Below are positions 20,801-28,480 of a stretch of DNA of 64,000 nt, piece after piece. Source of the stretch: Apostichopus japonicus (Eukaryota > Echinodermata > Holothuroidea > Aspidochirotida > Stichopodidae); the NCBI RefSeq assembly GCF_037975245.1, contig NC_092561.1:17427001-17491000 (forward strand). The letters are read 5' to 3'. The position numbers and the translations under genes were made by a program. Position 1 is the first letter of the stretch. The number at the start of each line of letters is the position of its first letter. The notes beneath the pieces are model-generated. The model did no database searches. It was not told the DNA's origin and saw only the letters and a list, made by a program, of their open reading frames with translations.

Positions 20801-23800
20801 AATTTTTTCATCATTATAGTCAATTTGTTCTATCCGGTATAGGTTTCTCGCTATTTGCCAGTTTATGCTTACTGTATGTCCTCCTTGAGTACCCATGTTA
20901 AACATGCGTCGCTTCTTCAATCACAAGTAGAAGGTTATGCAATTTATTAAAATAATGAATTATAAATGCAAATTGCTTTACTATTGTCTTTCAAGTGTCC
21001 AATCCAAGGTAAAGTTATTTCAAAGCTGTTTACATTGCTGGATGTGTTAATAACATAATAACATACTTTGTAAAGAAAGCAACGCAATATATAGCATGGG
21101 CACGAAAACCAAACTTGATCCACTCTCAATCCAAGTTCCATTACATTGAGAATATAACCTTATGATCACGATGATGTTACGTCACCAATGACTTGGAATG
21201 AAAATAGATACTGCACATGATTCTGGGATAAGCAGCAAGGAATCAACATATTTTATAAATATAATTGTTATTTGCACAGTGGTATAGGGACAAACACATA
21301 TCACGACAACAAAGTGAAAACATTGGTTCTTCTGCTGTCAAAACTAGAATTTCAAGTAAGAATTGCCTATAGTCAAGCACTTCGTCGTCGTCGCATTTGC
21401 TCTAACAATTCCTCTCCCATTCGCCATACAGATGCTTTGGAACGAAAATGGTGAAAATTGCGATACAGACTCCAGCCCATATAGGATTTAATTGTAAAAC
21501 TTTCCCAGGGTGAACCAAATATTATTACCTTGCTGTTAAAATTTTACTTGGTGTAGAGATGAATCTAGACAGACGTATTTCGCACTAATTTATCTGATTG
21601 CACTTACTCTTCACTATACAGATTACTGTAGAAGCCCATTTGGCGACTTTTACTGTAAAACGCCTCAATATTTGCAACTTGGCCGTGTTGGACAACTTCA
21701 CTGCAAATTCCCGGAAACCTTTAATGCGGTAACTTGGAAGCAGGAAAGAAATGGACGGCTATATAGTCTAGTGGTACTACAAAATTCACTGAAGAATGGA
21801 CAAGGTTTCATATATGGTTTATATGATATGCACCAAAATGGATCACTGATAATACAAAACGTTGAAGCAACTAACGATGGGATCTACGAAGTAACGCTGG
21901 TAACTACAGAGGACAACATAATACCCGCAAGAGTAATCTTGGTAACAACAGGTAAAGACTTGTTCCCTTCAATCCACTTCTCTTGTTGACAATTATCCAC
22001 TTTTGTTTGGGATGTTAGGATTTAAGCATCTTGCTTTTATTTCCTTAATGTAACTTATAGTTTGGTAAACTAACTTAATATCATAATGCAACTAACATGT
22101 TTTAAAAACAAAAATTCAATAAGATACAACACAGCTATATATAGTATGCTATATGGAGTGCTTCCTGTGTCGTGATGTTTTTTACTTACCCTTCATTATA
22201 GTGTTGTCGAAACAGAATCACCCATACATAAACCTATGTGGAGAAGATGATCACTGCTCTCGTCGATATGATCCAGGAACCCCTATTTACTGCTCATACA
22301 ATCACTCCAGACCTGCTGTTAACCTCAACTGGTACATAAGACACCCTAGTAATGACACGTTACTGCGAGCCTCATTCAAATACGAGGCAGATTCGAACGA
22401 AACATTTTCGTCGATTTCGAGATTAAACATGGAGGACTTTGCAGTTGGTAGCTTTGTGTTTCTCGTCTGCGTTGCTGATGGACCACCATTGACATTTGAT
22501 ACCATAGAAAGCTGGTTGATATTGGATACATCCCCGGAAATCTACAAAATTTCGAACGATGTAAGCATTTCAAAGATGGACGTCCAATTTCAAGGAAATA
22601 CAAGGCTCTCTTGCAGTGAAATACAGCCAACCCTTGAAGCTGTTATTTGGTTATCTGTGGATTTGACAGGTTTAACATCAACTTTAGTATATTCCATGTA
22701 TCACACACCGCACGGACGGTACTATACAGATTCCAACGTTTACTTTGAAGACAAAAGTACTGACATTGAGTTATTCCGTGTAACTCGCGAAAACGAAAAG
22801 ATATACGTGTGTCTTTCTACCAACGGTACTCATACTGAAGTAATGGCTGCATTTCAACTAGCAGTATATGGTAAGAAAACCGAATGACATTTCAATTAAC
22901 AACATTATTGTTAACTATTAACCGAAGAATGTTTCTGTACAGCAAAGTCAGAATGACGTGACACTCTTCCAAAAGAGGTGATATGTTTATAATCTATAAC
23001 TTTTCCTATAATTTTTCCATCATTATAGTCAATTTGTTCTATCCGGTATAGGTTTCTCGCTATTTGCCAGTTTATGCTTACTGTATGTCCTCCTTGAGTA
23101 CCCATGTTAAACATGCGTCGCTTCTTCAATCACAAGTAGAAGGTTATGCAATTTATTAAAATAATGAATTATAAATGCAAATTGCTTTACTATTGTCTTT
23201 CAAGTGTCCAATCCAAGGTAAAGTTATTTCAAAGCTGTTTACATTGCTGGATGTGTTAATAACATAATAACATACTTTGTAAAGAAAGCAACGCAATATA
23301 TAGCATGGGCACGAAAACCAAACTTGATCCACTCTCAATCCAAGTTCCATTACATTGAGAATATAACCTTATGATCACGATGATGTTACGTCACCAATGA
23401 CTTGGAATGAAAATAGATACTGCACATGATTCTGGGATAAGCAGCAAGGAATCAACATATTTTATAAATATAATTGTTATTTGCACAGTGGTATAGGGAC
23501 AAAAACATATCACGACAACAAAGTGAAAACATTGGTTCTTCTGCTGTCAAAACTAGAATTTCAAGTAAGAATTGCCTATAGTCAAGCACGTCGTCGTCGT
23601 CGCATTTGCTCTAACAATTCCTCTCCCATTCGCCATACAGATGCTTTGGAAAAATACCTTACTGACAGGGGCCAAAGTGCCAGAAGGGTGCGTGAAGCCA
23701 TTCAGAGAGTCCGCTCCCTTTCCAGATCATCTACTTTGGCAGTGAAGAACAAAAGGGACGAGATTGCGACAATAAGCTCCCCCTGGTTGTTACTTTCCAC

Positions 23801-26800
23801 CCTAATCTTTTTCCTCTTCAGCAAATCACCTCTAACAACCACAACATACTCCTCACTTCAGATAGACTCCAACGAGCCGTCCCTGAAAAACCCACCATCG
23901 CCTACAGACGACCACGCAACCTACGAGACCTTCTTGTGCGTGCTGCTGTTCCACCTCTAACTTCTAACCATACACCCATGCAGCATGGTACTTTCAAATG
24001 TGATCGTACTTCGAGATGCATCATCTGCAGCCACTACATTGTTGAATCCAATTCCATCACCAGCCACAGCATGCAACTCACACACAAGACTAAGGGTCAC
24101 ATCACTTGCACAACCACTAATGTCATCTATCTGATATCTTGTAGAGTTTGCTGCAACCAGTATGTTGGCGACCAAAAAAAAAACGACCCTCAAGAAGCGA
24201 TTCTGTGGTCACAGATCCACAGTCAACACCATGAAGACTGAGACCCAGTTGGAGAACACTTTAACCTTCCCAACCATACCATTAACGATATGTCCCTACA
24301 GGGGATTGAATCTTTAGGTACCCGTCCTGACTTAGTAGGAATCAGCAGAGAGAGAGAGAGAGGCTCTGGATGCTACGCCTTCGCACCATTTAACCTCATG
24401 GGCTCAACATTCAGGAAGGACATGACTAACGTTTCTTCTATCCGCCCCTCCTTCTCCCTTGCCCCCCCCCCCCATCACTCCTCTTCTCATAGCTCTCTCT
24501 AACCATTTTTTCTCCACACCTTTCTGTCTTTGTCCTTTCTCCAGTTCATTCCCTACCCCCCCCCCCCCTTAATCCTCTCTTTGTCTCTCAACTGTTTATC
24601 TCCTACAGTACCTCTCCTCTTCCCTTGCTAGTTTCGTTCTTTCTTCTCTCCATTCCTTGTCTACCAATTCCTTTACATCTATCTTTTTGTGTTCACAACG
24701 CTCATTAACCTGTCTGTATTCTGTGCGTGTTTTTGTCCCTTCTGTTACTGTTACTTGTCATTTAGCCTTTGAAGAAGATTCTGCTAGAATCGAAACGTCA
24801 GGTTAACTTACTTTTACACATTCTCTTACACAGGCTCTCTAGTGGATAAGCAGTTTGCTAACAGTTTTATTTTATTTTAAACTAGAATTACAACAGAGAC
24901 TTTGAGACAACCAGTTTCACGGTGGCAACATAAAGAAATAAATGACAACATGAACATCATATACTGAATTGCACTTAACAATAAAGACACATGAGAGTAA
25001 ACCAATTAGTTTGAATAGCATAATAATATATGGAAAGGTCCTTTATGCATGCGTGTATGTATTTTAGATCCTCCTGCAAGCAGGAACTCCCGAAGAAGCC
25101 TCCTTGGCTTATCAAAGCCGCAAGCTGACCGAAGTCAGTCTCTTTCATATTTTACGTCCATGATTATGAATTGTCAATTGTCAACAACTCTTTCACTGGA
25201 CGACATACATTAATCTTGGAGTGACTCGAACCGGGGACCTTATGATTGGAAGGCACCGGCGTTAACCAATGAGCTAACACTCCTCAATGTATCAGTTTTG
25301 ACAGAACTTTAACTTGTCATAACTCAAAAGCTTGTCATAATTCAAAACAAAATTGCAATGTTTAAGTTCACGAATTATACACATCAATTCGATTCTCGCT
25401 GTTCTCAAGTTCTCAGCCCTCGAAGTGAATCTCGTCTGTTGGACTTGACTTGAACTCATGCAGCAGAACTTAATGTGGACATTTGATAGACTTTAAAAGT
25501 TAATTCGACTTTCTTATTGTAAAATATTGCCATTCCAAGTGTCATGCTTTGTATTCTCCCCGTCAACCAACTACGCATACCTTCGAATTGCATGAAGCTA
25601 AAAGGAATAGGTTCTAGTACAATGATGTCTTAAATATAGAATAAGGATCTTTCTTAATGGGTACTTTTTTATTAGAACATGCCTTAGTAAGTATGTGTAA
25701 ATAAATTTCAAAATAACCCTGGTTCCTGATTTGTTTTATGTTACTTTTGTATCATCTGCAGTACCTCCATTACCTCCTTACATCGAAGTCGACGCTTGTT
25801 TCAAGGATATGGCAGATTGTCAACTTAGTAGTCAAAAGGGAACCTTAACCTGCTGCATCTCTCGCGTTTACAACAACGTTAAACTGGCAACAAACATAAG
25901 AGACAAATCAAAAATCTCAACAAGCAATGAAAAGCAAAGCAGGCAAAATACTGGGGATGGTTTCGTTGATCACTGTGTTACATTTGACTATGAGCTTCAC
26001 CAAGACATTTGTGACTACCCCGTCAGATTATTTTGTTTTGCACGGACTGAAGGAGGATTAGAAATTGTGCCCAACAAGGAAATTACCTTTATGAATCAAG
26101 GTAAGTGTACGATATCAAAATTGATATCAAAATACGAATATCTGCACGGTTGTTTACGTTTATTATATACCAATATTTTACGCCATGATATAATATCAAC
26201 TAAAAGAGTAACGTTTTAAGAAATGTTGAATGTCAAGCAAATTGTAAAAACGAAGTGAAATATGAAACCTGAAATTAACAGAACTTGCTCCCTGAAAGGA
26301 GAAGACATTTTAATTACGGCAGACTTTTCGAACCCGTGTGTTAAAGTGTGTCAACGAATTAGTGAGGTAAAGCGAAAGTGGGCTAAGCAGCGTGCGTTAT
26401 TAAACTTAAGTCACTGAAAAGTACAAAATAAGTATCACCTATGACCACATTAAGGGACGAGATTCAAAAGATACAATAAATTTGATCGTCTGTAGCGGCA
26501 AATTTTAACACATAACAACACTGTAAAGATTTGAGTTCAAACTGGGGGGGGGGGGGGGGGAGAGAACACAACAGATGCAGTTGTCATGGGGAGGTGTTCA
26601 TCAGCGGCTACATAATGTTATAGTATTTTAGTTCCACTCAGCAATTTGATAGAATTGTTTAAATATTTTGTGAACGTCCTAAAAATATATTTTGCTTGCT
26701 TTCTCCTTAGAAAAATGTCAAAATGACATTCCGTCGTTACACCCAGTCGTTATGTTCCCGACATTGGGAGTTTTTGCAAAAGTGATTGTTGTCTTGGTGA

Positions 26801-27315
26801 TAATTATTGTGTCCTTGTGTTCAAGGGTAAGTATTGTACACGTCATCAATATTGAAGTTAACAACCTGTGACTCCGTACTCTGGTACTTAGTGTACTACT
26901 AGCATAATCTATACCTGGACTCGCACTAGCCTTCATAAATTTGTACTCGTGCTTTGGAAATCTAGCATAGACGGATTAAGTACTCGTTCTTGCCCTTATA
27001 GCTTTCTACTTGTTTTCACATCAACGGAAACTCTAACTGTATTCTTATACATGCTGATGTACTCATATTACACTAGCTGCCATGGGTGCAAGTATCATAT
27101 ACAAGATATTTAGTAAAGCCGTATTGTACTTAAGGCGATTTAGCTGTTCCGAAGACAAACGTCTGTCCCGCAAGAAGTTCCAAAATTACCACAAAAACGA
27201 AGTAATGTCCAAGTTTGGAACTCTACAGGACTATTTCATTGACGATTTAAGTATAATGGACGTTGAGGATATACGTATAGTTAACAATTACGACTGTCTT
27301 TTGAGGATATTTTAA
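14374..27315 (+). CDS. multi-Ig transmembrane receptor gene
   Basis: Predicted exons: 14374-14449 (signal peptide), 18775-19092 and 19414-19743 (V-like), 19993-20661 (two Ig), 21622-21951 (V-like), 22202-22870 (two Ig), 25762-26100 (Ig), 26711-26826 or 26830 (transmembrane), 27077-27315 (tail). All ectodomain junctions are phase 1, so exons can be added or skipped without breaking frame. Nine Ig-like domains are expected if all exons are used. No kinase exon was found downstream, so this looks like an adhesion or recognition receptor. It lies head to tail with the Ig pseudokinase gene and probably shares ancestry with it. Linking the signal exon to the rest across a 4.3-kb repeat-filled intron is inference. 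Confidence 0.7.
15512..15856 (+). mobile_element. Penelope-like retroelement coding fragment
   Basis: An open stretch of 114 codons without an ATG. It carries blocks typical of the end of the Penelope-like polyprotein: LLANIIQKNVHLLQG, SEQPVIAFKRPSNLRFILVRAS, a cysteine pair in CTQNCKTC, and INCLSKNVFYLD, the start of the GIY-YIG endonuclease. The rest of the GIY-YIG domain is missing. The family differs from the copy at 23.6-24.9 kb. It lies in the first intron of the multi-Ig receptor. Confidence 0.7.
16099..16146. repeat. perfect 21-bp hairpin with 6-nt loop
   Basis: TCATGCACTGAAGAACTAGCT at 16099-16119 is perfectly complementary to 16126-16146, with loop GAAGAA. Stem length is in the small-RNA-precursor range, but the loop is short and flanking pairing is weak, so a terminal structure of a mobile element is equally possible. 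Confidence 0.85.
16273..16338. repeat. (TA)n microsatellite
   Basis: About 66 bp of pure TA repeat. Its long Tyr/Ile frames on both strands are artefacts. Four further TA tracts follow within 1.5 kb. Confidence 0.97.
16353..16413 (+). repeat. inverted repeat, left arm (pairs with 16693-16757)
   Basis: Roughly 60 bp including TTGGATGTGTAGCAAGTGG is the near-perfect reverse complement of 16693-16757. The two arms enclose the hammerhead ribozyme and are themselves flanked by TA tracts, so the whole looks like one mobile unit. Confidence 0.85.
16572..16633 (+). repeat. tRNA-like (SINE-type) segment upstream of the ribozyme
   Basis: GGTCGAGTGGTACGG resembles a polymerase III A box and GGGTTCGATTCC at 16618-16629 matches a B box, about 45 bp apart. 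The cloverleaf is not complete, so this is a tRNA-derived promoter of a SINE-like unit and not a tRNA gene. It abuts the hammerhead directly. Confidence 0.5.
16634..16675 (+). ncRNA. hammerhead ribozyme (type I-like, short stem III)
   Basis: All core blocks are present in order: stem I strand CTTCGC (16634-16639), CTGATGA (16640-16646), stem II GTCC/GGAC (16647-16650 with 16656-16659) and loop CAGAA, GAAA (16660-16663), a minimal stem III (C16664-G16667), the cleavage triplet GTC (16667-16669), and the second stem I strand GTGAAG (16670-16675). Stem I pairs in six positions with one G-U. Cleavage is predicted after 16669. No core residue departs from consensus. It lies between inverted repeats and next to a tRNA-like promoter, so it is probably part of a small non-autonomous element. 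Confidence 0.85.
16693..16757 (-). repeat. inverted repeat, right arm (pairs with 16353-16413)
   Basis: Reverse complement of the left arm with only a few mismatches; ends against the second TA tract. Confidence 0.85.
16749..16834. repeat. (TA)n microsatellite
   Basis: About 86 bp of TA repeat directly right of the inverted-repeat arm. Confidence 0.97.
16938..16983. repeat. (TA)n microsatellite
   Basis: About 45 bp of TA repeat, followed by the phrase CAGGGTTATAGC, whose inverted form precedes the next TA tract at 17338-17350. Confidence 0.95.
17350..17415. repeat. (TA)n microsatellite
   Basis: About 66 bp of TA repeat. A GC-rich block with several GCCGGC palindromes (17260-17335) lies just before it, in strong contrast to the AT-rich surroundings. 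Confidence 0.97.
17466..17955 (-). mobile_element. diverged second copy of the ribozyme-associated repeat family
   Basis: The 17880-17955 segment is the reverse complement of 16437-16515 with moderate divergence, so two units of one family lie in opposite orientation. A minus-strand tRNA-like sequence with A box GCCTAGTGGTTAGG and B box GGTTCGAATCC occupies 17466-17545. A decayed hammerhead-like phrase (CTGATTG, CGAAACCGGT) is on + at 17543-17575. A (TA)n tract at 17757-17802 interrupts the unit. Outer limits are approximate. Confidence 0.5.
17757..17802. repeat. (TA)n microsatellite
   Basis: About 45 bp of TA repeat inside the second repeat-family copy. Confidence 0.95.
18099..18570. mobile_element. 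hAT-type MITE with perfect 8-bp target duplication
   Basis: The ends CATAGTCGTAGGA and TTCTACGCCTATG are imperfect terminal inverted repeats. GTTGTGCC occurs directly on both sides (18091-18098 and 18571-18578), an 8-bp duplication as made by hAT transposases. The 472-bp body has C-rich and G-rich runs and no transposase. It lies in the first intron of the multi-Ig receptor. Confidence 0.85.
18775..19092 (+). CDS. V-like Ig exon 1 of the multi-Ig receptor
   Basis: Acceptor CCATAG, donor GTGAGG, phase 1 to 1, 318 nt. The domain has the B-strand cysteine (LVCSF), tryptophan (FWKYE) and a V-set-like end (SLIINEVGVEDEGIY), but the F-strand position after GIY reads VVIF with no cysteine. An additional cysteine lies about 15 residues before the first (NCPSPQY). 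The same arrangement recurs in the exons at 19414 and 21622, so it is a family trait. Confidence 0.75.
19414..19743 (+). CDS. V-like Ig exon 2a of the multi-Ig receptor (duplication unit 1)
   Basis: Acceptor ACTATACAG, donor GTAAAG, phase 1 to 1, 330 nt. V-set-like pattern with LDCKF, VIWKQE, GSLKIHEV and NDGIY, followed by EVTLV where a cysteine is expected. The N-terminal extra cysteine is in LYCKTPQY. It differs from the copy at 21622 by about 35 of 330 bases (my count), about three quarters of them changing the amino acid. Confidence 0.8.
19993..20661 (+). CDS. double-Ig exon (duplication unit 1)
   Basis: Acceptor CATTATAG, donor GTAAGA, phase 1 to 1, 669 nt. Two Ig-like domains share one exon. 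Domain 1 has IYCSY, LNWYI and FLVCVAD plus an extra cysteine pair (NLCGEEDHC). Domain 2 has RLSCSE, VIWLS and IYVCLS. Sequons NHS, NDT, NET and NGT suggest heavy glycosylation. The copy at 22202 differs by about three bases. Confidence 0.85.
21345..21441 (+). mobile_element. truncated Penelope-like fragment at the duplication junction
   Basis: The frame RIAYSQALRRRRICSNNSSP is a Penelope-like polyprotein block and is identical in kind to 23554-23650. It stops at the junction where unit 2 begins, so the retroelement insertion is older than the tandem duplication and the breakpoint lies inside it. Confidence 0.65.
21622..21951 (+). CDS. V-like Ig exon 2b of the multi-Ig receptor (duplication unit 2)
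   Basis: Same boundaries and phase as the exon at 19414, about 89% identical in DNA. Amino-acid differences number about 21 and are spread over predicted loops and strands; they include an additional cysteine (DYCRSPFGD). The F-strand cysteine is again missing (GIYEVTLV). Confidence 0.8.
22202..22870 (+). CDS. double-Ig exon (duplication unit 2)
   Basis: Same structure as 19993-20661 and near identical, with changes giving GEDDHC for GEEDHC and one D to E change later. The donor GTAAGA and the following intron are also nearly identical to unit 1. Confidence 0.85.
23554..24880 (+). mobile_element. Penelope-like retroelement, 3' part with GIY-YIG domain and ribozyme-like tail
   Basis: Coding remnants in several frames run RRRRICSNNSSP, TDRGQSARRVREAIQRV, PTIAYRRPRNLRDLLVRAAV, a cysteine motif (CDRTSRCIIC), and the GIY-YIG nuclease start NVIYLISCRVCCNQYVG. 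The later nuclease parts (PVGEHFNLPNHT, RERLW-like) are in shifted frames. This protein order is that of Penelope-like elements with a C-terminal GIY-YIG endonuclease. The reverse transcriptase proper is absent. The 3' tail (24520-24880) has the hammerhead-like motif at 24765-24805. Frameshifts make the copy dead. Confidence 0.8.
24765..24805 (+). ncRNA. hammerhead-like motif in Penelope tail (copy 2)
   Basis: GCCT (stem I), TTGAAGA, stem II GATTCT/AGAATC, GAAAC, GTC and AGGT (stem I partner). Relative to copies 1 and 3, stem II carries a C-G to T-A pair exchange, which keeps pairing. The core has T for the first C of CTGANGA and almost no stem III, so activity alone is doubtful; such minimal forms are thought to act as dimers. 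Confidence 0.6.
25040..25283 (-). mobile_element. tRNA-derived SINE (copy 1)
   Basis: Read on the minus strand from 25283: GTTAGCTCATTGGTTAACG is a polymerase III A box region and GGTTCGAGTC a B box, followed by a body of about 150 bp and a TA/TATG-rich 3' tail at 25040-25066. A second copy at 37471-37714 is about 90% similar by eye. It lies in the intron before the last Ig exon of the multi-Ig receptor. Confidence 0.75.
25762..26100 (+). CDS. membrane-proximal Ig-like exon of the multi-Ig receptor
   Basis: Acceptor ATCTGCAG, donor GTAAGT, phase 1 to 1, 339 nt. Cysteine-rich (DACFKDMADC, LTCCIS, DHCVTF, DICDY, LFCFAR) with an Ig-like spacing between LTCC and LFCF of about 60 residues but no clear core tryptophan. 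It starts with a proline-rich linker (PPLPPY). It directly precedes the transmembrane exon. Confidence 0.7.
26711..26826 (+). CDS. transmembrane exon of the multi-Ig receptor
   Basis: Acceptor TCTCCTTAG ends at 26710. The exon encodes a hydrophobic span (VFAKVIVVLVIIIVSL) followed by CSR. The strong donor GTAAGT at 26827 ends it in phase 0. A weaker donor GTATTG at 26831 would end it in phase 1. Only the latter keeps the long open frame of the next exon. Confidence 0.7.
27077..27315 (+). CDS. candidate cytoplasmic tail exon of the multi-Ig receptor
   Basis: Acceptor ACACTAG ends at 27076. Entered in phase 1, it is open for 78 codons to TAA at 27313 and encodes a basic-then-acidic tail with tyrosines (SIIYKIF, LQDYFIDDLS, NNYDCLL). 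Entered in phase 0, it gives an 18-residue tail ending at a TAA near 27133. Which is used depends on the donor choice in the preceding exon. No kinase, ITIM or death-domain pattern is evident. Confidence 0.45.
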
Positions 27316-27889
27316 TATCCCGATATTATTCGCTATTGAAACACCATGAGACTTTAACTTGACGAAGAGTCAAGTTTCATTTTAAGTGAGATAACAGGTC
27401 GAACTTGAACATTTTCAAATTACGTTACAAGTACTTGACACTTGCATGAAAAAGTTTCTGGGAAGATCAAATATATTTCTTCATATTCACTAACGTTTAT
27501 ATGGTGCCAAACTTCTAGTTTACTAAATTGCTAGCACGCCACTAGATTGGGTTATACCTGACCTATCCTCAAAAGATGTTTGAAGCGGTTTCCTTTTTGG
27601 CTTTAAATCATCGGGGAAGACTAAGTTATTGTAAAGTTTCAACCCACCCACCCCCCCCCCTCCCCTGCCCCGGCCCGACACGCAAACACGCAAACACACA
27701 AACCCATCCTGACCCACCCTCTTCATTCTCATTTGGACACAATGCAGGTGATTGTGAAATCAGTCGGCCAAGTACTTGTTTTTGATTTATATATGTAACT
27801 TGAAACCGGAAGGTTCGTTACCAAGCGTCATTTAGGGCAAACGTACAACTCACCATGAATAGTGTAAGATTAGCCCCTATCTGAGATTT
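27316..27889. other. no gene seen; probable 3' UTR or intergenic
   Basis: AT-rich DNA with a C-rich run at 27645-27675. No exon recognised. Confidence 0.4.
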
Positions 27890-28480
27890 ACGGTAAATCA
27901 GAATATCTGATGAAATTGGGAACACCTTTGAATGGAAGCGAATCTGAATAACATCAAAATTGTCTTCTAACGATTCATGGTCATATAAAGCAATTCGTTA
28001 ATGCCCAAAATATTTACCGTTAGATCATTATAATTGACATACTTTTAACATTTGTATCCACTTTAGAACCGGCAGTAAAAATCGACCAAATCTAACAGGA
28101 GAGCCAAACAGACTTTCAACGATAGCGATTCTGGGTAACACCATCATTGTCTTCTAAGGAGTCACGGTCATAAAAAGCAATTCGTTAATACCCAAAATAT
28201 TTACCATGACAACTTTATAATTGACATACTTTGAACATTTGTATCCACTTTTGTATCAACGGGAGCACAAATCGACCAAATCTATTAGAAGAGCCGAAAC
28301 GACTTCAACGACAGCGATTCTGGATAACATCAAAATTTGTCTTCTAACGATTCATGGTCATAAAAAGAAATTCGTAAATGCCCAAAATATTTACCATTAT
28401 AATTGACATACTTTGAACATTTGTATCCACTTTTGTTTCCACGGGAGCACAAATCGACCTTAGCCAATCTATAAAAGGAA
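27890..28480. repeat. tandem repeat, about 185-bp unit, three copies
   Basis: The phrase AACATTTGTATCCACTT recurs at about 28048, 28234 and 28418, with CCCAAAATATTTACC and GCGATTCTGG also repeating in step. Copies differ by small indels. Confidence 0.85.

Larger units (their letters stand above)
19233..21441 (+). repeat. 2.2-kb tandem duplication, unit 1
   Basis: Unit 1 of two direct copies; offset to unit 2 is 2208-2209 bp. It contains one V-like exon, one double-Ig exon and the following intron, and ends inside a Penelope-type sequence (TGCTTTGGA junction). The part from 19993 on is almost identical to unit 2, while the part before it is clearly diverged. Confidence 0.95.
21442..23650 (+). 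repeat. 2.2-kb tandem duplication, unit 2
   Basis: Second unit of the tandem duplication. Its right end runs on without a break into the longer Penelope-like sequence, marking it as the original copy of the right breakpoint. Confidence 0.95.

Noticed and set aside
28048-28434. CRISPR-like array
   Set aside because: Repeat units are about 185 bp, long and diverged, in a eukaryotic genome; it is a satellite-type tandem repeat.
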